From Buxus sempervirens (taxonomy: Eukaryota > Streptophyta > Magnoliopsida > Buxales > Buxaceae), in assembly GCA_947561395.2 (NCBI GenBank), contig OX387187.1:32159829-32223828 (forward strand): a DNA stretch of 64,000 bases. Direction: 5' to 3'. A model generated the notes under the pieces. It was not told where the DNA came from and searched no databases. It saw only the letters and a program-made list of their open reading frames with translations. A program made the translations under genes and the position numbers. Below, piece by piece: positions 11,312 to 23,600 of the stretch; the stretch's first letter is position 1; every line of letters begins with the position of its first letter.

Positions 11312-11467
11312 ATTAGTTTTTGCTCAAAATTAGGGTTTTCCGAGAGAAATCACTTTTTACCATCATGTCCCTCATTAAATGAGGGGGAATCTCAGAAACA
11401 GCCTTAGGGTTAAGGTTGGGGGGTTCTAGATATTAAGTTGTGTCTACCAACAACCCTAGCCTTTGCC

Positions 11468-11649
11468 TATAAATAGGAGGCCCCTCCTCAAGCAAATGGC
11501 CAAGTTTTTGGAGATTGAAGAGCTCCGAGTGAAGAAGGGAACCGCTGCCGGATTGCTTCTAGAACCCCAGGTAAGCCTCAACCCTCCTTTATTTTCTGTA
11601 TTTAATTTCTTAAATCTAGATCTCTTCTTCTACCTTTCTGTAGAATAAA
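11468..11649 (+). promoter_or_regulatory. LTR core promoter, leader mini-intron and poly(A) signal
   Basis: TATAAATA at 11468-11475 is followed by a leader in which CAG/GTAAGC (donor at 11571) and a pyrimidine tract ending TTTCTGTAG (AG at 11642-11643) outline a 73-nt intron-like segment. AATAAA follows at once at 11644-11649 and would serve as the poly(A) signal of the R region. The same arrangement is seen at 23988-24169 and in the other family copies. Splicing is inferred. Confidence 0.6.
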
Positions 11650-13372
11650 GCCTTGTTTGTGTATGGAAATCCTTCCCCGGCTCAAAGTATCTCGAGACTC
11701 CCCCTAGCCACAAAACGTGGAGGCAGGATCTAGGAGAAACGAGACTGGGGATTGACCCTAGTACTAGAACCCATCTTGTATAAACCTTTTGATTGAATGC
11801 AAACCGTTTCATATTCAAAGTACCCTTGATTATCTTGAAGAACCGTGTTTAACGAGGAGAGAGAACAAAGGGAAACGATAATGGAACGGAACCCTAGGCT
11901 GTTCTAGAACCTTATTTTGTTGAATCTATATGAATGCTATATTGTTGTATTGATATTGTATGAATTTTCACTCTTGCACACATATTGCACTATTTTGGCG
12001 GGATAGGCTCACATTTGGGGATTTATTAGATTCATTGTGATAAATCTCTAATAAATGGCCTCAATCAATTCTGGAATGTTTGAAAATGAATTTTAAAGGT
12101 TTTGTGTTCATCCTGCACGAATTGCATACACTTTGTCACATTTTTGTATTGGTTTATCTCAAAATAGGGTTTACTTGACAGCAACTGTACCCTAACTTCG
12201 GACACTCATAACTTCATCATCCGGATGAATTTTGGAGTGATTCCAGAACCATGGGAAAGGTGAGGCTGTCTAGTTTATATCCACCAAATTTCATTGATTT
12301 CTATCAAGCAGATGTTTGACACCTCTCTATCGAAGTTGATTGGTCAGTTCCGGTTTAAATACAGAACTTGTCACTTCGACGGAGCGCCATGTGTTTGTTT
12401 TAAATCCGATTCGAGTGATTTTTGTTTCTGGGCACTCCTTTATGAGTCTATTTTTAACTCCATTTGGTTTCATAATTTTTTGATTTAAATTGTGTCGTGG
12501 AAAGCAGATTTACTCAGAACTGCTCAACAGCACTTTTCTGGATCAATCTGTGATCCTCGCGGCCTGTTCGGGAAGTCACCCAAGGCACATCTGAATGAGT
12601 TTTTGTATGAGGCCAGTTTCTTTTGAAAGATGGCCATACAGGCTTGATTGACACCAAATTTCACGGATTTCTATGTAGTAGATGTTTCTAGGTGATTTTC
12701 CAAAGATGCCCACTTGTCACTTTTAATCATCCCCAGCAGCAACTTTAAAGGAGCATAACTCCTAGGTTTTCAACCGGATCAACTTGAAATTTTGCATAAA
12801 TCTCTTATTTACCATGATCTTTCAAATGGATTTGGTTTGATTCAATTTAAAATTGATTTTGAATAATTTCAAGACAAATGGCATTACTTTTTACCAAATT
12901 TCTCGGATTTGCCTCAATTTGGTTTTGTGCAACTTTTGCTATGATTTCCATCTTTTTGTGATATTCCAGAAGTGATATTGACATAAGAGAAGATCTAAAA
13001 TCCATTTGGATCTTCATGTGAATATATCATACACTTCTTTTTTTTTCAAGGCTTTTTCATGATTTTTTAGCAAGCTTCCTATTTTCTTTTTAGCATGAAC
13101 AAACACTTGGCAACCACCTTGTGTGGGTGAATGGGGGTGCCTAACACCTTCCCCCGTTCATAATCTAATCCCCTTACCCATCTCTGGATTTGATTTTCAA
13201 GTAGGGTTATTTTTACCCTAGAATTTGCCTTTTAACCCTTTTTGCACATTTTTGATGATTTTGGTGTCCATTCTCACCTCCAAATTATGAATTGTGGCGA
13301 CTCTCCCATTTTTGCGTTGAGCCCGTGTGTTGACGGAGGGAGATCACTCCGGTGATTTTTCCATGTCTCACA

Positions 13373-14365
13373 TTCTCTATGTAGATACTTGTTTGAAGGT
13401 GGATTTAGAATGACTGGTGTCCCCTTAGAAGTTTCTTTTTCATGTAGACGGCTTCTCTCGGCAAAATGATGATCATGAATTATGTGTTAAGTGGAAAGTG
13501 ATCAATAACAACATGCATGCCATGTGCTAGGTGGATAGAGGATACCTTAATTTATACATGAAATTATCACGAATGTGTGGCCCCTTTTTAAAGAAGACAT
13601 GCCTATGTTAGCTTGCACAGGGTAAAATAGAGGATACCTTTACATGCTGGGATTACAAGTAAGATAGATGGAGGCGGGAACTATTAAATCAGTGCTTGAT
13701 TCCGTTTCTCAAGGCTCAAATCGAATTAGATTGAAATGCAAACTACTAATCATTGTGAACAAATTCAAAGAAAAAAAAAAGACATGAAACAGAAAATTTG
13801 TCAAACAGATTATAGGCATTAGTAAATTAAGTTAAACAATCAAAAAGAACACATCAACAAAAACAAATGAATCGTCAAACATTTTTCATAGAGGCAAATA
13901 GTTGTGCTTACCTAAGAGTGATGGCCGCGGCAGAAGAATACCAGAAAATCCGAGGCCCGCTGAAATGGATGTTTGAAGGAGGAGTTAGGAAGTAAAGAAA
14001 ACCGAGAGGCATACTTTCCATTTATGTGCTCTGCCGCTTGAGTTTGCCTCCGTTTGAAGACAAACGGACGTACTCTCCGCTTCGTCTTATGCGTTTTGGT
14101 TTGTAATTAGGCTGCCACATCACAGATGACGTGGAGCTACCATGGTTCATACTTCAGAGCTTCAAATTTGAAGCTCTCTCGTGAGTTCGCGCAAAAAAAA
14201 CCACTGGGTATGGGTATGTGCCGTAACAATAATTAAGGACGACGGGGTTCAATAAAGATATGCGTTTTGTTTTTATTTGTAAATGAAAATCCTTTTTTTT
14301 AAATATAAATTCCCCTAATTAGGGACGACCAAAAAACAACCAATCCACTTTTATAAGTAGTAGGA
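13373..14365 (-). other. Helitron 5' region with duplicated segment and possible first exon
   Basis: Contains the second copy (13393-13464) of the segment at 9799-9873. On the minus strand CATCACTCTTAG/GTAAGC near 13910 is a good splice donor, suggesting a leader exon upstream of it. AT-rich otherwise; ends at the probable Helitron 5' TC. Confidence 0.35.
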
Positions 14366-15594
14366 TTTGAAGTTAGTTTTCTTCAAAAATGGCTTAACTT
14401 GACAGCAACTGTACCCCAACTTTGGACACTCATAACTTCATTGTCCGGATGAATTTTGGAGTGATTCCAGAACCATGGGAAAGGTGAGACTGTCGAGTTT
14501 ATGCCTACCAAATTTCATGAATTTCTATCAAGCGGATTTTTGACACCTCTCTATCGAAGTTGATAGGTCAGTTCTGATTTGAATACGGAACCTGTCACTT
14601 CGACTGAGCGCCATGTGTTCGTTTTAAGTCCGATTCGAGTGATTCTTATTTATAAGTTTTTCTTTGAAAGTCTATCTTCAAATCCAGTTGGTTTCATAAT
14701 TGTTTGACTCCATTTGTGTCGTGAGCAACAGATTTACTCAGAGCTGTTCAACAGCACTTTTCTGGGTAAATTTGTGATCTTCGGGGCCTGTTCGGGAGAC
14801 AACCCAAGGCACATCCGAATGAATTTTTGTATGAGGCTAGTTTCATTCAAAAGATGGCCATACAGACTTCACTCACACCAAATTGCATGAATTTATATGG
14901 AGCCAATTTCGCTAGGTGATTTTCCAAACTTGCCTACTTGCCACTTTTAATCATCTCCAGCAGCAACTTCAAAGGAGGCATAACTCCTAGGATTTCAACC
15001 GAATTCAATTGAAATTTTGCATGAGTCTCTTATTTACCATAATCTTTCAAATGGATTTGGTTTGATTCAATTTAAATTGGATTTGAATGATTTCAAGACT
15101 AATGGTTCTTGCTTTTACCGAATTTCCCGGATTTAACTCAACTTGGTTTTGTGCAACTTTTTCTTTGACTTCCATCTTTTGGTGATATTCCAGAAATGAT
15201 ATTGACATAAGAGAGGATCTGGATTCCATTTAGATCTTCATGTGAAGATATCATACATTTGCCCTTTTGCAAGGTTTTTAATGATTTTTAGCAAGCTTTC
15301 TTACTTTTTTGCATGAACAAACACTTGGCAACCACCTTGTGTGGGTGAATGGGGGTGCCTAACACTTTCCCCTGTTCATAATCTAATCCTCTTACCCATC
15401 TCTGGATTTGATTTTCAAGTAGAGTTATTTTTACTCTAGAATTGGCCTTTTAGCTCCTTTTTGCTTATTTTTGAATCTTTTGGTGTCCATTCACACCCCA
15501 AAAATTTGAATGGTGGCGACTCTCCCACTTTTTATGTTGAGCCCCGTGTGTTGACGGAGGGGAAACCATCCCGTGATTTTTCCCATGTCTCACA
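14366..15594 (+). mobile_element. Truncated Ogre-type LTR (3' half)
   Basis: Matches the second half of the Ogre-type LTR and ends CATGTCTCACA at 15594. It abuts the Helitron 5' end. Its right flank CTCCCGAAGACTTC is Copia LTR sequence equivalent to 48975 onward, so the LTR had inserted into the left LTR of the Copia element below. Confidence 0.82.
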
Positions 15595-15697
15595 CTCCCG
15601 AAGACTTCAAATTCTTCTCCCGAAGAATGATGATTCAAATGATACTTAGAAATCTATTCTTGAACGTCCAAGGAGTTGACTCATCATCAAACTCATG

Positions 15698-15774
<77 letters not shown>

Positions 15775-16163
15775 TGAAAAACACTCAACAGATTTGTTAA
15801 ATATTGTAACACTGTTACAACTGATAAGGAACAGATAAGATATTCTCTTAACTGTTTTTCCAGATTCGAAATTTCTTATCTGAAAAGATAATCTCTTAAT
15901 TGGATAATATTTATCAGATCAAAGAGATGCAAAACTTATCTGAGAAATCAGAATTAATTTAAATCTCATTAACTTAGAGATAAGAATTAATTCACACTTT
16001 AAAGAGATAAGGTTGAATCATGTTAACCACTATCTTTAAAGAGATAAGACAAAATCAGATTAACAACTATCTTATCAAACAATCTACGAATTTCAAAAAG
16101 TTTCTCAGCAAATATCTGGTCAACAAATTAATGCCACATCATCAAAATCCAACAAACTTAACA
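15595..16163 (-). mobile_element. 3' LTR remnant of the SIRE-like Copia, with long (AT)n
   Basis: Homologous to 48980-49492. Starts (minus strand) TGTTAAGTTTGTTGG at 16163. The left end is cut off by the Ogre-type LTR at 14366-15594. It contains (AT)36 at 15701-15772; the partner LTR has only (AT)10 at 49081-49100. Confidence 0.85.
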
Positions 16164-16342
16164 ATCTCCCCCTTTGGCATTTGTGAACAAAATAACACTA
16201 GAATTAAACCAAGAAGAAGTAAAAACAACCAGATATTAACAAGCAGAATTTAAACTGTCCAAACACAGAAATTACCGAAACAATTACAAGTTCAAGATTT
16301 CTAAAGACAGATCCCTACAGCAACTTAACTTCTTTTTGACAT

Positions 16343-17921
16343 TCAATTTTCTCCCCCTAGTTTGTCACACATAATGCCAAGAAAACATATACATAAGAAA
16401 GAGACACCAAACTGATTCAAAAATCCAACTAGTTGATCCTCCTTGGCCGACAATTCAACCTGCCTTTGAGAGAGCTGAATTTTCTCATTCCGAACACACT
16501 CCAACTCATGCTTAAGATACTGGATAAGCTGAGAAGATGCAACACTTGGAGAAAATGAAACACCCGAATGATCAACAGCAGGAGGAGCTTCACCCTCATG
16601 AATTGGAGCTGGAGAAGAAGGCTCATTAGGAACATCATCAGGAGCCTCATGTGCAGGAGCCTCAGACTGGTCTTCATGAAGATCACTCACATGAGAGCCA
16701 CGAAATAGCTTCTTAGAGATTTTAAGATGAGGCTTAGGATGAGCCGGAAAATCAGAAGCTTCAACTATGACATGTTGGGACTTAAGGATTTCACAAATGA
16801 GGGAAGGAAATGGAAGAACACCATATGTGGAAGAGATATTTGCTTGACTACCAATGAGTTCAAAAATATTCTTCCCAATGTTAAAATCCATACCCCCGTA
16901 CCAACCATGAACAAAAGAGATCCTAAATCAGATGATATAGTGGTGGAATGGTGACTAGGAATCCAATTTGCTAATGAAATCTTATGAAGGATTGCATAGC
17001 GAAGACTCAATTCAGAGGATTTGAAAGGCCTGTTCTTAGGCCATTGATGTAAAGCAGAGCCAGATAGTTCTCTAACCACCAAATTCATATCAAGCTGTCT
17101 ATCAATCTCACGAGAAGAGTGAGAATAAGAGGGGACAAACTCATAAAAAGCATTAATACGAGAAGGAGAGAAATCAAATTCAGTACCACAAACATAAGCT
17201 TTGCAGAATTGGGAAGAAATAGGATCAGAAAAACCCACTGAAAGATTAGAATAAAATTCGACAACCAAATTTGGGATAAACGATGAATTTTAGACATTGT
17301 ACCAAAAAGGCCCTGATTTGGCAAAAACTCCACAATGCCCGCACGCTGATGGCTTGGTATATCAATCACTCGCTCAAAATGCAATTCACGAATGTTATAA
17401 TTTAACCACATTTGTCCATGAGTAACTGAAAGAAATCGAGCAAAACCTGGAGTAGAAGCCTCTGCAGGAACAAAATCTGTATGCGGTGGACGATTAGATC
17501 TTGCTGGAGAATCATCTTGCAAAGGTGAATCTGGCCTTGACTCAGCAACATGTGCATTTAAGGATGGTTGAGCACGAACATTCGAACCCTTCTTACCAGA
17601 TACTTTTCTCTTCAACAAGTGAATCAAAAAATCAGAAGAAGAGGAAGACGACGTCTGTGTTCGCCTTGGTGGTGGTGGCATAGTGAGACGAGAAGAGGAA
17701 CCGCCTGTGTGAAGATACTTCGAGGGATACCACGAAGGTAGAGTAGGCGGTGCCACACCTGTAGACGAGACTGGCGACGATGATTTCTGTTGAGAAGAAG
17801 AGGAAGAAGATGATTCAACCGCAACAGGGGAAGATGCCAATTGATGCGAAGAAAGACGACCAGCAATGGAGCCTGATGCGCGTCGAGTGGTCACCATTCT
17901 GCATAGGCACGAAAATCTCAC
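16343..17921 (-). pseudogene. Extra ORF region after pol: putative plant transposon protein domain
   Basis: Between pol and the 3' LTR, same strand as pol. The start reads MVTTRRASG followed by a Ser/Pro-rich low-complexity region; the middle has VVEFYSNL and GTEFDFSPSRINAFYE, the pattern of the domain annotated in plants as putative plant transposon protein (FYaN, then FSPeaIN). The C-terminal part is acidic and ends in a short coiled coil (QYLKHELECVRNEKIQLSQR). SIRE-type elements often have a third, env-position ORF. It is a fossil spread over about three frames. Function unknown. Confidence 0.55.
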
Positions 17922-18757
17922 AAGAAACAGGGGTTAGGGTTTTGACAAGGACGATGAGGAAAGAGGAGGGAAAAAATGCAATACAAAAAAAAAAAAAAAA
18001 CAAACACCCCGCTCATTTAAGCCCAAAAAAAAATCAACACTCATGAACTTTGGATATTGCATAAGACAAACCCATTTCAAAAGACAGTTATGAAAAATAA
18101 CTGGCAATACAGAACACATGTTGCAACACACTGAGAATAGGATCATAATGTTCGAACAGTCAATACTTCAACCTCCCAAAAATCATTATTTAAAACGAAA
18201 ACTAAAGTATACTGAATTTTGAGATATACTGATCAGACATTTAAACCAATAGTGTGTGTGTGAGCAGAAGCAATCTGTCTGTATCTGTTCTCCCAGTAAT
18301 TTCCAATTTGTTGAAAACAAGACATCATGAGACAAACCATGAGAATTCAATAGTGGCCCCAATTTTTGTATCTCCATTTTTTTTTCTCTCGGTAGCTTTC
18401 ACTCTGACATGAAGGCAGCTTTTTTCTCATGGTAGATCGTCCTCTACATATTTGTGATACATAGGCCCAGATTACTCAAGGATAGCTTCACACAAAATGT
18501 AGGTAGCTTTTTCCGAATTCACAATTTTTGTACCACAAAATCTAATTTAGATATTGTTCAAGATGTGCTAATCACAAGATGTACTGTACTAAGAGATTCA
18601 GAACAGAAAAATATATGCTGATATGCACTATTTTATTAGCTTGATAATCAAGATCAGTATATATCAAAACTAAAAAAAAATCAGATTTAGAGAATTAAAA
18701 AATAATTCTTGGAAATATGAAACATTTTCAGTCTGAATTTGATACTATTCTGAGTAT
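17922..18757. other. Spacer between Copia pol and extra ORF
   Basis: AT-rich, no coding signal; includes an A-tract near 17985-18000. Belongs to the Copia element. Confidence 0.5.
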
Positions 18758-21700
18758 TTACATCAAGCACAAGCCTAAGGTCTTCCTTAAGAATTCAAAT
18801 TTTATGGAATCAAGAGCCTTAGTAAAGATGTCAGCGTGTTGTTTTTCAGTTACAACATGTTCTAGAACAACAGTACCCTTTTCAACCAACTCTCTAATGA
18901 AATGATGTCTAATATCAATATGATTAGGTCTTGAGTGTTGAACAGGGTTCTTAGAGATGTTAATAGCAATAGAGTTATCACAATAGACAGTAAAACTATC
19001 CTGTATGATACCGTAGTCCTTGAGCATTTGTTTCATCCAAAGAAGTTGTGTGCAACAACTCCCAGCAGCTATGTATTCAGCTTCAGCCGTGGACAAGGAT
19101 ATGGAGTTCTGCTTCTTGCTGTACCATGACACCAGGTTATTGCCAAGATAAAAACACCCTCCAGTGGTGCTCTTGCGATCATCTGCATTGCCTGCCCAAT
19201 CTGCATCACTAAACCCAACAAGATTAGAATTAGTATCTTTGGAATACCAAATTCCATACCCAACCGTTCCATTAACATATCTGATGATTTTTTTAACAGC
19301 AGCCAGATGGGACTTCTTAGGATTTGCTTGATACCTGGCACAAATTCCAACACTAAAGCATATATCAGGCCGAGTAGCAGTTAAATACAATAAACTACCA
19401 ATCATACTTCGAAATAAACTGGTATCCACAGAAGTTCCAGTTTCATCTTTGATTAGCCTTATTTTGGTTCCCATTGGAGTTCTCAAATGTTTGGAACTCT
19501 CCAAACTGAATTTCTTTACAAGATTTTTAGCATACTTACTTTGTGATATAAATATCCCATTGTCAAGTTGCTTAATCTGTAAACCCAAAAAATAATTCAG
19601 TTCACCCACTAAGCTCATTTCAAATTCATTTTGCATTTGAAACACAAATTCATCAACTTTTGCTGGAACAGTAGATCCAAACACGATGTCATCAACATAG
19701 ATTTGAGCAATAATGATGCCATGACTAAGTTTCTTAACAAATAGTGTTTTGTCTACTCCCCCTCTCTCATAACCTTTTTCAACCAAAAAGGTGGTTAGAC
19801 GCTCATACCAAGTTCTAGGAGCTTTTTTCAGACCATACATAGCCTTTTTCAGTCTATACACATGATGAGGATGATGAGGATCCTCGAATCCTTTTGGTTG
19901 TTCAACAAATACTTCTTCATTTAACAAACCATTTAAAAAGGCACTCTTGACATCCATTTGAAAAAGTTTGAAATCTAGCAAGCATGCTATGGCAATAAGT
20001 AACCTAATAGATTCTAACCTTGCTACAGGAGCAAAGGTCTCATCAAAGTCAACCCCTTCAATTTGAGTATAACCTTGAGCCACTAATCTGGCTTTATTTC
20101 TTGTAATATTACCAAGTTCATCAGATTTATTCTTGAAGATCCACTTGGTACCAATTACATTGAAATCTGTGGGTCTAGGAACAAGAGCCCAAACATCATT
20201 TCTTACAAATTGTTCTAACTCTTCTTGCATAGCAATTATCCAGAATTCGTCAAGGAGAGCTTCCTTAACATTTTTGGGTTCAAGAGATGAAGTGTAACAC
20301 ACATACCTGACCATGTCTTGGTAGTTTACCTTTGGTCGACCTCTTGTACGAATACAATCACCAAGATTTCCAATGATTGAGTCTGCAGGATGATTCTTCT
20401 GAATGCGGGATGAAGGTTCTCGATTAGTTTGATCTGCAACATCAAAAGAACCAGATTCAAAATCTGTGGGTCCTGTATTAGAGTCAGGTGCAGAATTACT
20501 CCCTGTTTCAGTGTCTGTTGCTATATCAGTTGCAACAGTAACTTCTGTACCAGAAGGTTCATGAGGAAAAACTTCCTCCTCCCTGCTGTAATCTTCAGCT
20601 TCCTTCAAGAGACTTGTTATAACATCCTCCTTAGAGTGATCTGCAAAATCTTTACAATCATCAACCACAATATTAATAGATTCCATAACAATATGAGTTC
20701 TCATGTTATAAACTCTGTAGGCTCTACTGTTTGTGGAATAACCCAGAAATATTGCCTTGTCACTTTTGGCATCAAATTTGCCCAGATGGTCATGATCATT
20801 TAGAATATAACAAGTGCAGCCAAACACATGAAAATAACTGAGATTGGGTTTCTTTCCTTTCCAAATCTCATAGGGAGTTTTGGTAGTACCAGGCCTAAGA
20901 TAGACTCTATTTACAGTGTAGCAAGCTGTGTTAACAGCTTCTGCCCAAAGTCTCATAGGAACTCTTTTTGAATTTAGCATAACCCGAGACATTTCTTGAA
21001 GAGTCCTATTTTTCCTCTCAACAACCCCATTCTGTTGGGGTGTTTTAGGTGCTGAAAATTCATGAGCTATTCCAAGATTAGTACAAAAATCAGCAAAGAT
21101 AGTGTTTTCAAATTCTCTTCCATGATCACTTCGTATCCTCACTATTTTTCCAATATTGTAACACTTCTCATTTTGAAGTTTAATACACAGGATTTTAAAC
21201 ACTTTAAAGGTATCTGATTTTTCTTTAATAAAGTCAACTCAAGTGAGCCTAGACCAGTCATCAACACAAACAAACACATACCTTTTTCCAGATATACTTG
21301 CTACCTGCATTGGACCCATAAGATCCATGTGAAGTAACTCAAGTATCCTTGCTGTAGACACCTGTTGTAATGGTTTATGAACAGATTTCTGCTGTTTCCG
21401 AATCTGACATGGTCCACATATTCCAACCTGTTTTTGATCCAGCATTGGTACTCCTCGAACAATACCTGTATTAACAATCTTGATCAGATTTTTGTAGTTC
21501 AAATGTCCAAGTTTTTCATGCCATAATTCAGTTTTATCTAATGAAAGTTTATTACAATTGTGTGGTTGTGATAAAATATAACAATTATCAGCAGATCTGT
21601 AACCCTTTAAAACACATGTTTCAGCTTCATTAACAACATAACATTTGTTCTTTGTGAATCGAACAAACAAGTTCTGATCACACAGTTGACTAATGCTTAT

Positions 21701-22000
21701 CAAGTTAGCCTTTAGCCCTTCCACATGAAGTATGTTCTTTAGTCTGGGAAAACCTTCCATATCCAAGTTTCCTTTACCAAGAACAAGTCCTTTGACACCA
21801 TCACCGAAAGTCACCTGACCTGACATGGTACTTTGATATTCTGCAAGAATGTCTTTGTTCCCTGTCATATGCCTAGAACATCCACTATCAAAATACCACA
21901 CATCAGTAGCACACGACAAGGAAATATGAGTAACAAAACATTTGAAATTGTCCTTTCTTACCCAAACCTTTTTAGTAATAGCAGATTTAAACTTGTTCAT
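18758..22000 (-). pseudogene. Copia pol: protease, integrase, RT, RNase H
   Basis: The protease is marked by WYFDSGCSRHMTG (near 21890). Then come the gag-pre-integrase motif ELWHEKLGHLNYKNL, integrase start LLHMDLMGP and SDHGREFEN with QQNGVVERKNRT. RT shows KARLVAQGYTQ, FAPVARLESIR, QMDVKSAFLNG and YVDDIVFGS. RNase H shows SLSTAEAEYIAAGSCC and HIDIRHHFIREL with the C-terminal HADIFTKAL. Order PR-INT-RT-RH is diagnostic for Copia. The main open block covers 18758-21202 and a second 21239-22000; the element is a fossil with a small number of breaks. Confidence 0.93.
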
Positions 22001-22039
22001 TTTTTATGTATTATTGGTACTCATTTCTTTCCTAATAGC

Positions 22040-23566
22040 ATTCAAATATTTGAAGCATCTAGGACGAATATGACCAACCATACTACAAAAATGACAAACA
22101 GGAATAAATTTCTTTGACTTAGATGGTCATTTGGTTCTCTTACCAGACCCAAGAGGAAATTCTGATGTTGACCCAGATCTCACAAAAGTCATTTTTGAAG
22201 CAGAGTTTTTTTTCAGTAAATCCAATACCTTGATGATCACCATGAGCCTTTCCAAGAGATAGTGCATGATTGAGATTCTCAGTACCTGAGTTCAGCATGT
22301 GAATATTCTTTTGAGTTCTTTTTAACTCAATTCTGAATTCCTGTACTTTCTACTCCTTCATATCAAGAAGTTCTTCACAGTTGGTTATAGTCCTGATTAG
22401 ACTCTCTTTTTCTTTAAGAAGTTTGGCAACTTGAGCTTCTAATGACTTGTTCATTTCACAAACCCAGATCCACTTCTCATACATTTTCTTATACATTTCC
22501 TGAATGGTTTCAGTACTCAAGTCATCATCATCATCACTGCTAGAACATGTTTCAAAATCAGCAGCTTTCTCTTTGTGACCAACAACAAGATGTTCTTGCA
22601 TTTTACTAGTGAAAGCAATGTGATTACTGATAAGTTCATCTTCTTCTTGACTGTCTTCTGTTTCTTCATCACTCCAAGTTATATTCAACGATTTCCCTTT
22701 CTTTTTCAGAGTGTTTGCACATTCAGATTGAATATGGCCAAACCCTTCACACTCACGACATTGTATTCCTTTGTTCTTCCTCTTTATTTCAGTAGAGTGT
22801 TCATCTGACTTGCTTCTTCTTGCATTGTTGAATCTGCCAGGTCTGGTAGATGGATCCTTCCTATTCATCTTTTTCAAAAAATTTCCAAAGTTTTTTGTTA
22901 GTAAAGCAATTGAATCATTGAATACATCAGTTTCTTCATACTCACCTTCCTTAGTCTGAGATTGCACTTCAGCTTGAAAAGCAATGCTCTTCTCCTTCTT
23001 TCTTTGCTTCAGATTCATCTCAAAGGTTTGTAAAGACCCCATCAACTCATCCAGTCTCATTTTGTTTACATCGTGAGCTTCCTCAATTGCTGTAACTTTA
23101 TAAGCAAATCTCTCCGGTAATGACCTTAGAGTTTTCCTTACAAGCTTTGAATCGGAATATTTTTCTCCAAGAAGAAAAGCTTCATTTGATATATCACATA
23201 ACTTGGAATTAAAATCGGCAATCTGTTCATCCTCGAGCATCCTCAGATCTTCAAACCGAGAAGCTAACGTCTGTAGTTTTGAAAGCTTGACTGTAGTAGT
23301 ACCTTCATGAGCCGTTTGTAAAATATCCCAAGCCCTCTTTGCTGATCACACGTAGAGATCAGTTTGAATTGATTTGCATCAACTCCATTAAAAATTGCAT
23401 TCAATGCCTTAGAGTTTTTAGATGACAACCGATCTTCTGCAACTGTCCAAGTTTCTTCTGGTTTGAGAATAATATTTCTTTCATGATCAATTATGGTGGG
23501 AGGAGTCCAATCTGTCAGAATTGCACGCCACGCCCGTTCATCAACAGCTTTGATGAATGCTCTCAT
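22040..23566 (-). pseudogene. Copia gag with CCHC knuckles
   Basis: Begins at MRAFIKAVDERAW near the PBS side (23566). The central UBN2-type gag region reads LCDISNEAFLLGEKY and LRSLPERFAYKVTAIEEAHD. A CCHC knuckle CRECEGFGHIQSEC lies near 22750 and a second one, CHFCSMVGHIRPRC, near 22080. The C-terminal region between them is acidic with a coiled coil. It is a fossil with a few breaks. Confidence 0.88.
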
Positions 23567-23600
23567 TTTGACTTTCTAGTAAGAATAGTTTGTTCCATCC

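Larger units (their letters stand above)
11080..13372 (+). mobile_element. Solo LTR, Ogre/Tat-type, target duplication TTCTC
   Basis: Starts TGTAGACACCCCAAATTGC and ends CATGTCTCACA, with TTCTC at 11075-11079 and 13373-13377. It is the same LTR family as those flanking the giant Gypsy element (23601-25911, 46254-48528). Being solo with a perfect duplication, it arose by LTR-LTR recombination after insertion into the Helitron. Confidence 0.92.
929..14365 (-). mobile_element. Helitron, non-autonomous, minus strand, with nested LTR insertions
   Basis: The minus strand ends at 929 with a classic Helitron 3' terminus: a 7-bp GC hairpin, 11 nt, then CTAG followed by T. The probable 5' end is at 14365, where the minus strand starts TCCTACTACTTATAAAAG preceded by A, fitting insertion between A and T. 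Inside is an RPA1-like gene remnant in the same orientation, a common passenger of plant Helitrons. No Rep/helicase reading frame is visible, so it looks non-autonomous or decayed. Two solo LTRs (4129-7308, 11080-13372) inserted later; without them the Helitron is about 8 kb. Pairing these two ends is inference: flanks at 928 and 14366 do not obviously match an uninterrupted target, because the right flank is a truncated LTR whose left part is not found before 929. Confidence 0.5.

Noticed and set aside
15573-15800. Open frame of alternating Ile-Tyr residues
   Set aside because: It is the translation of an (AT)n microsatellite.
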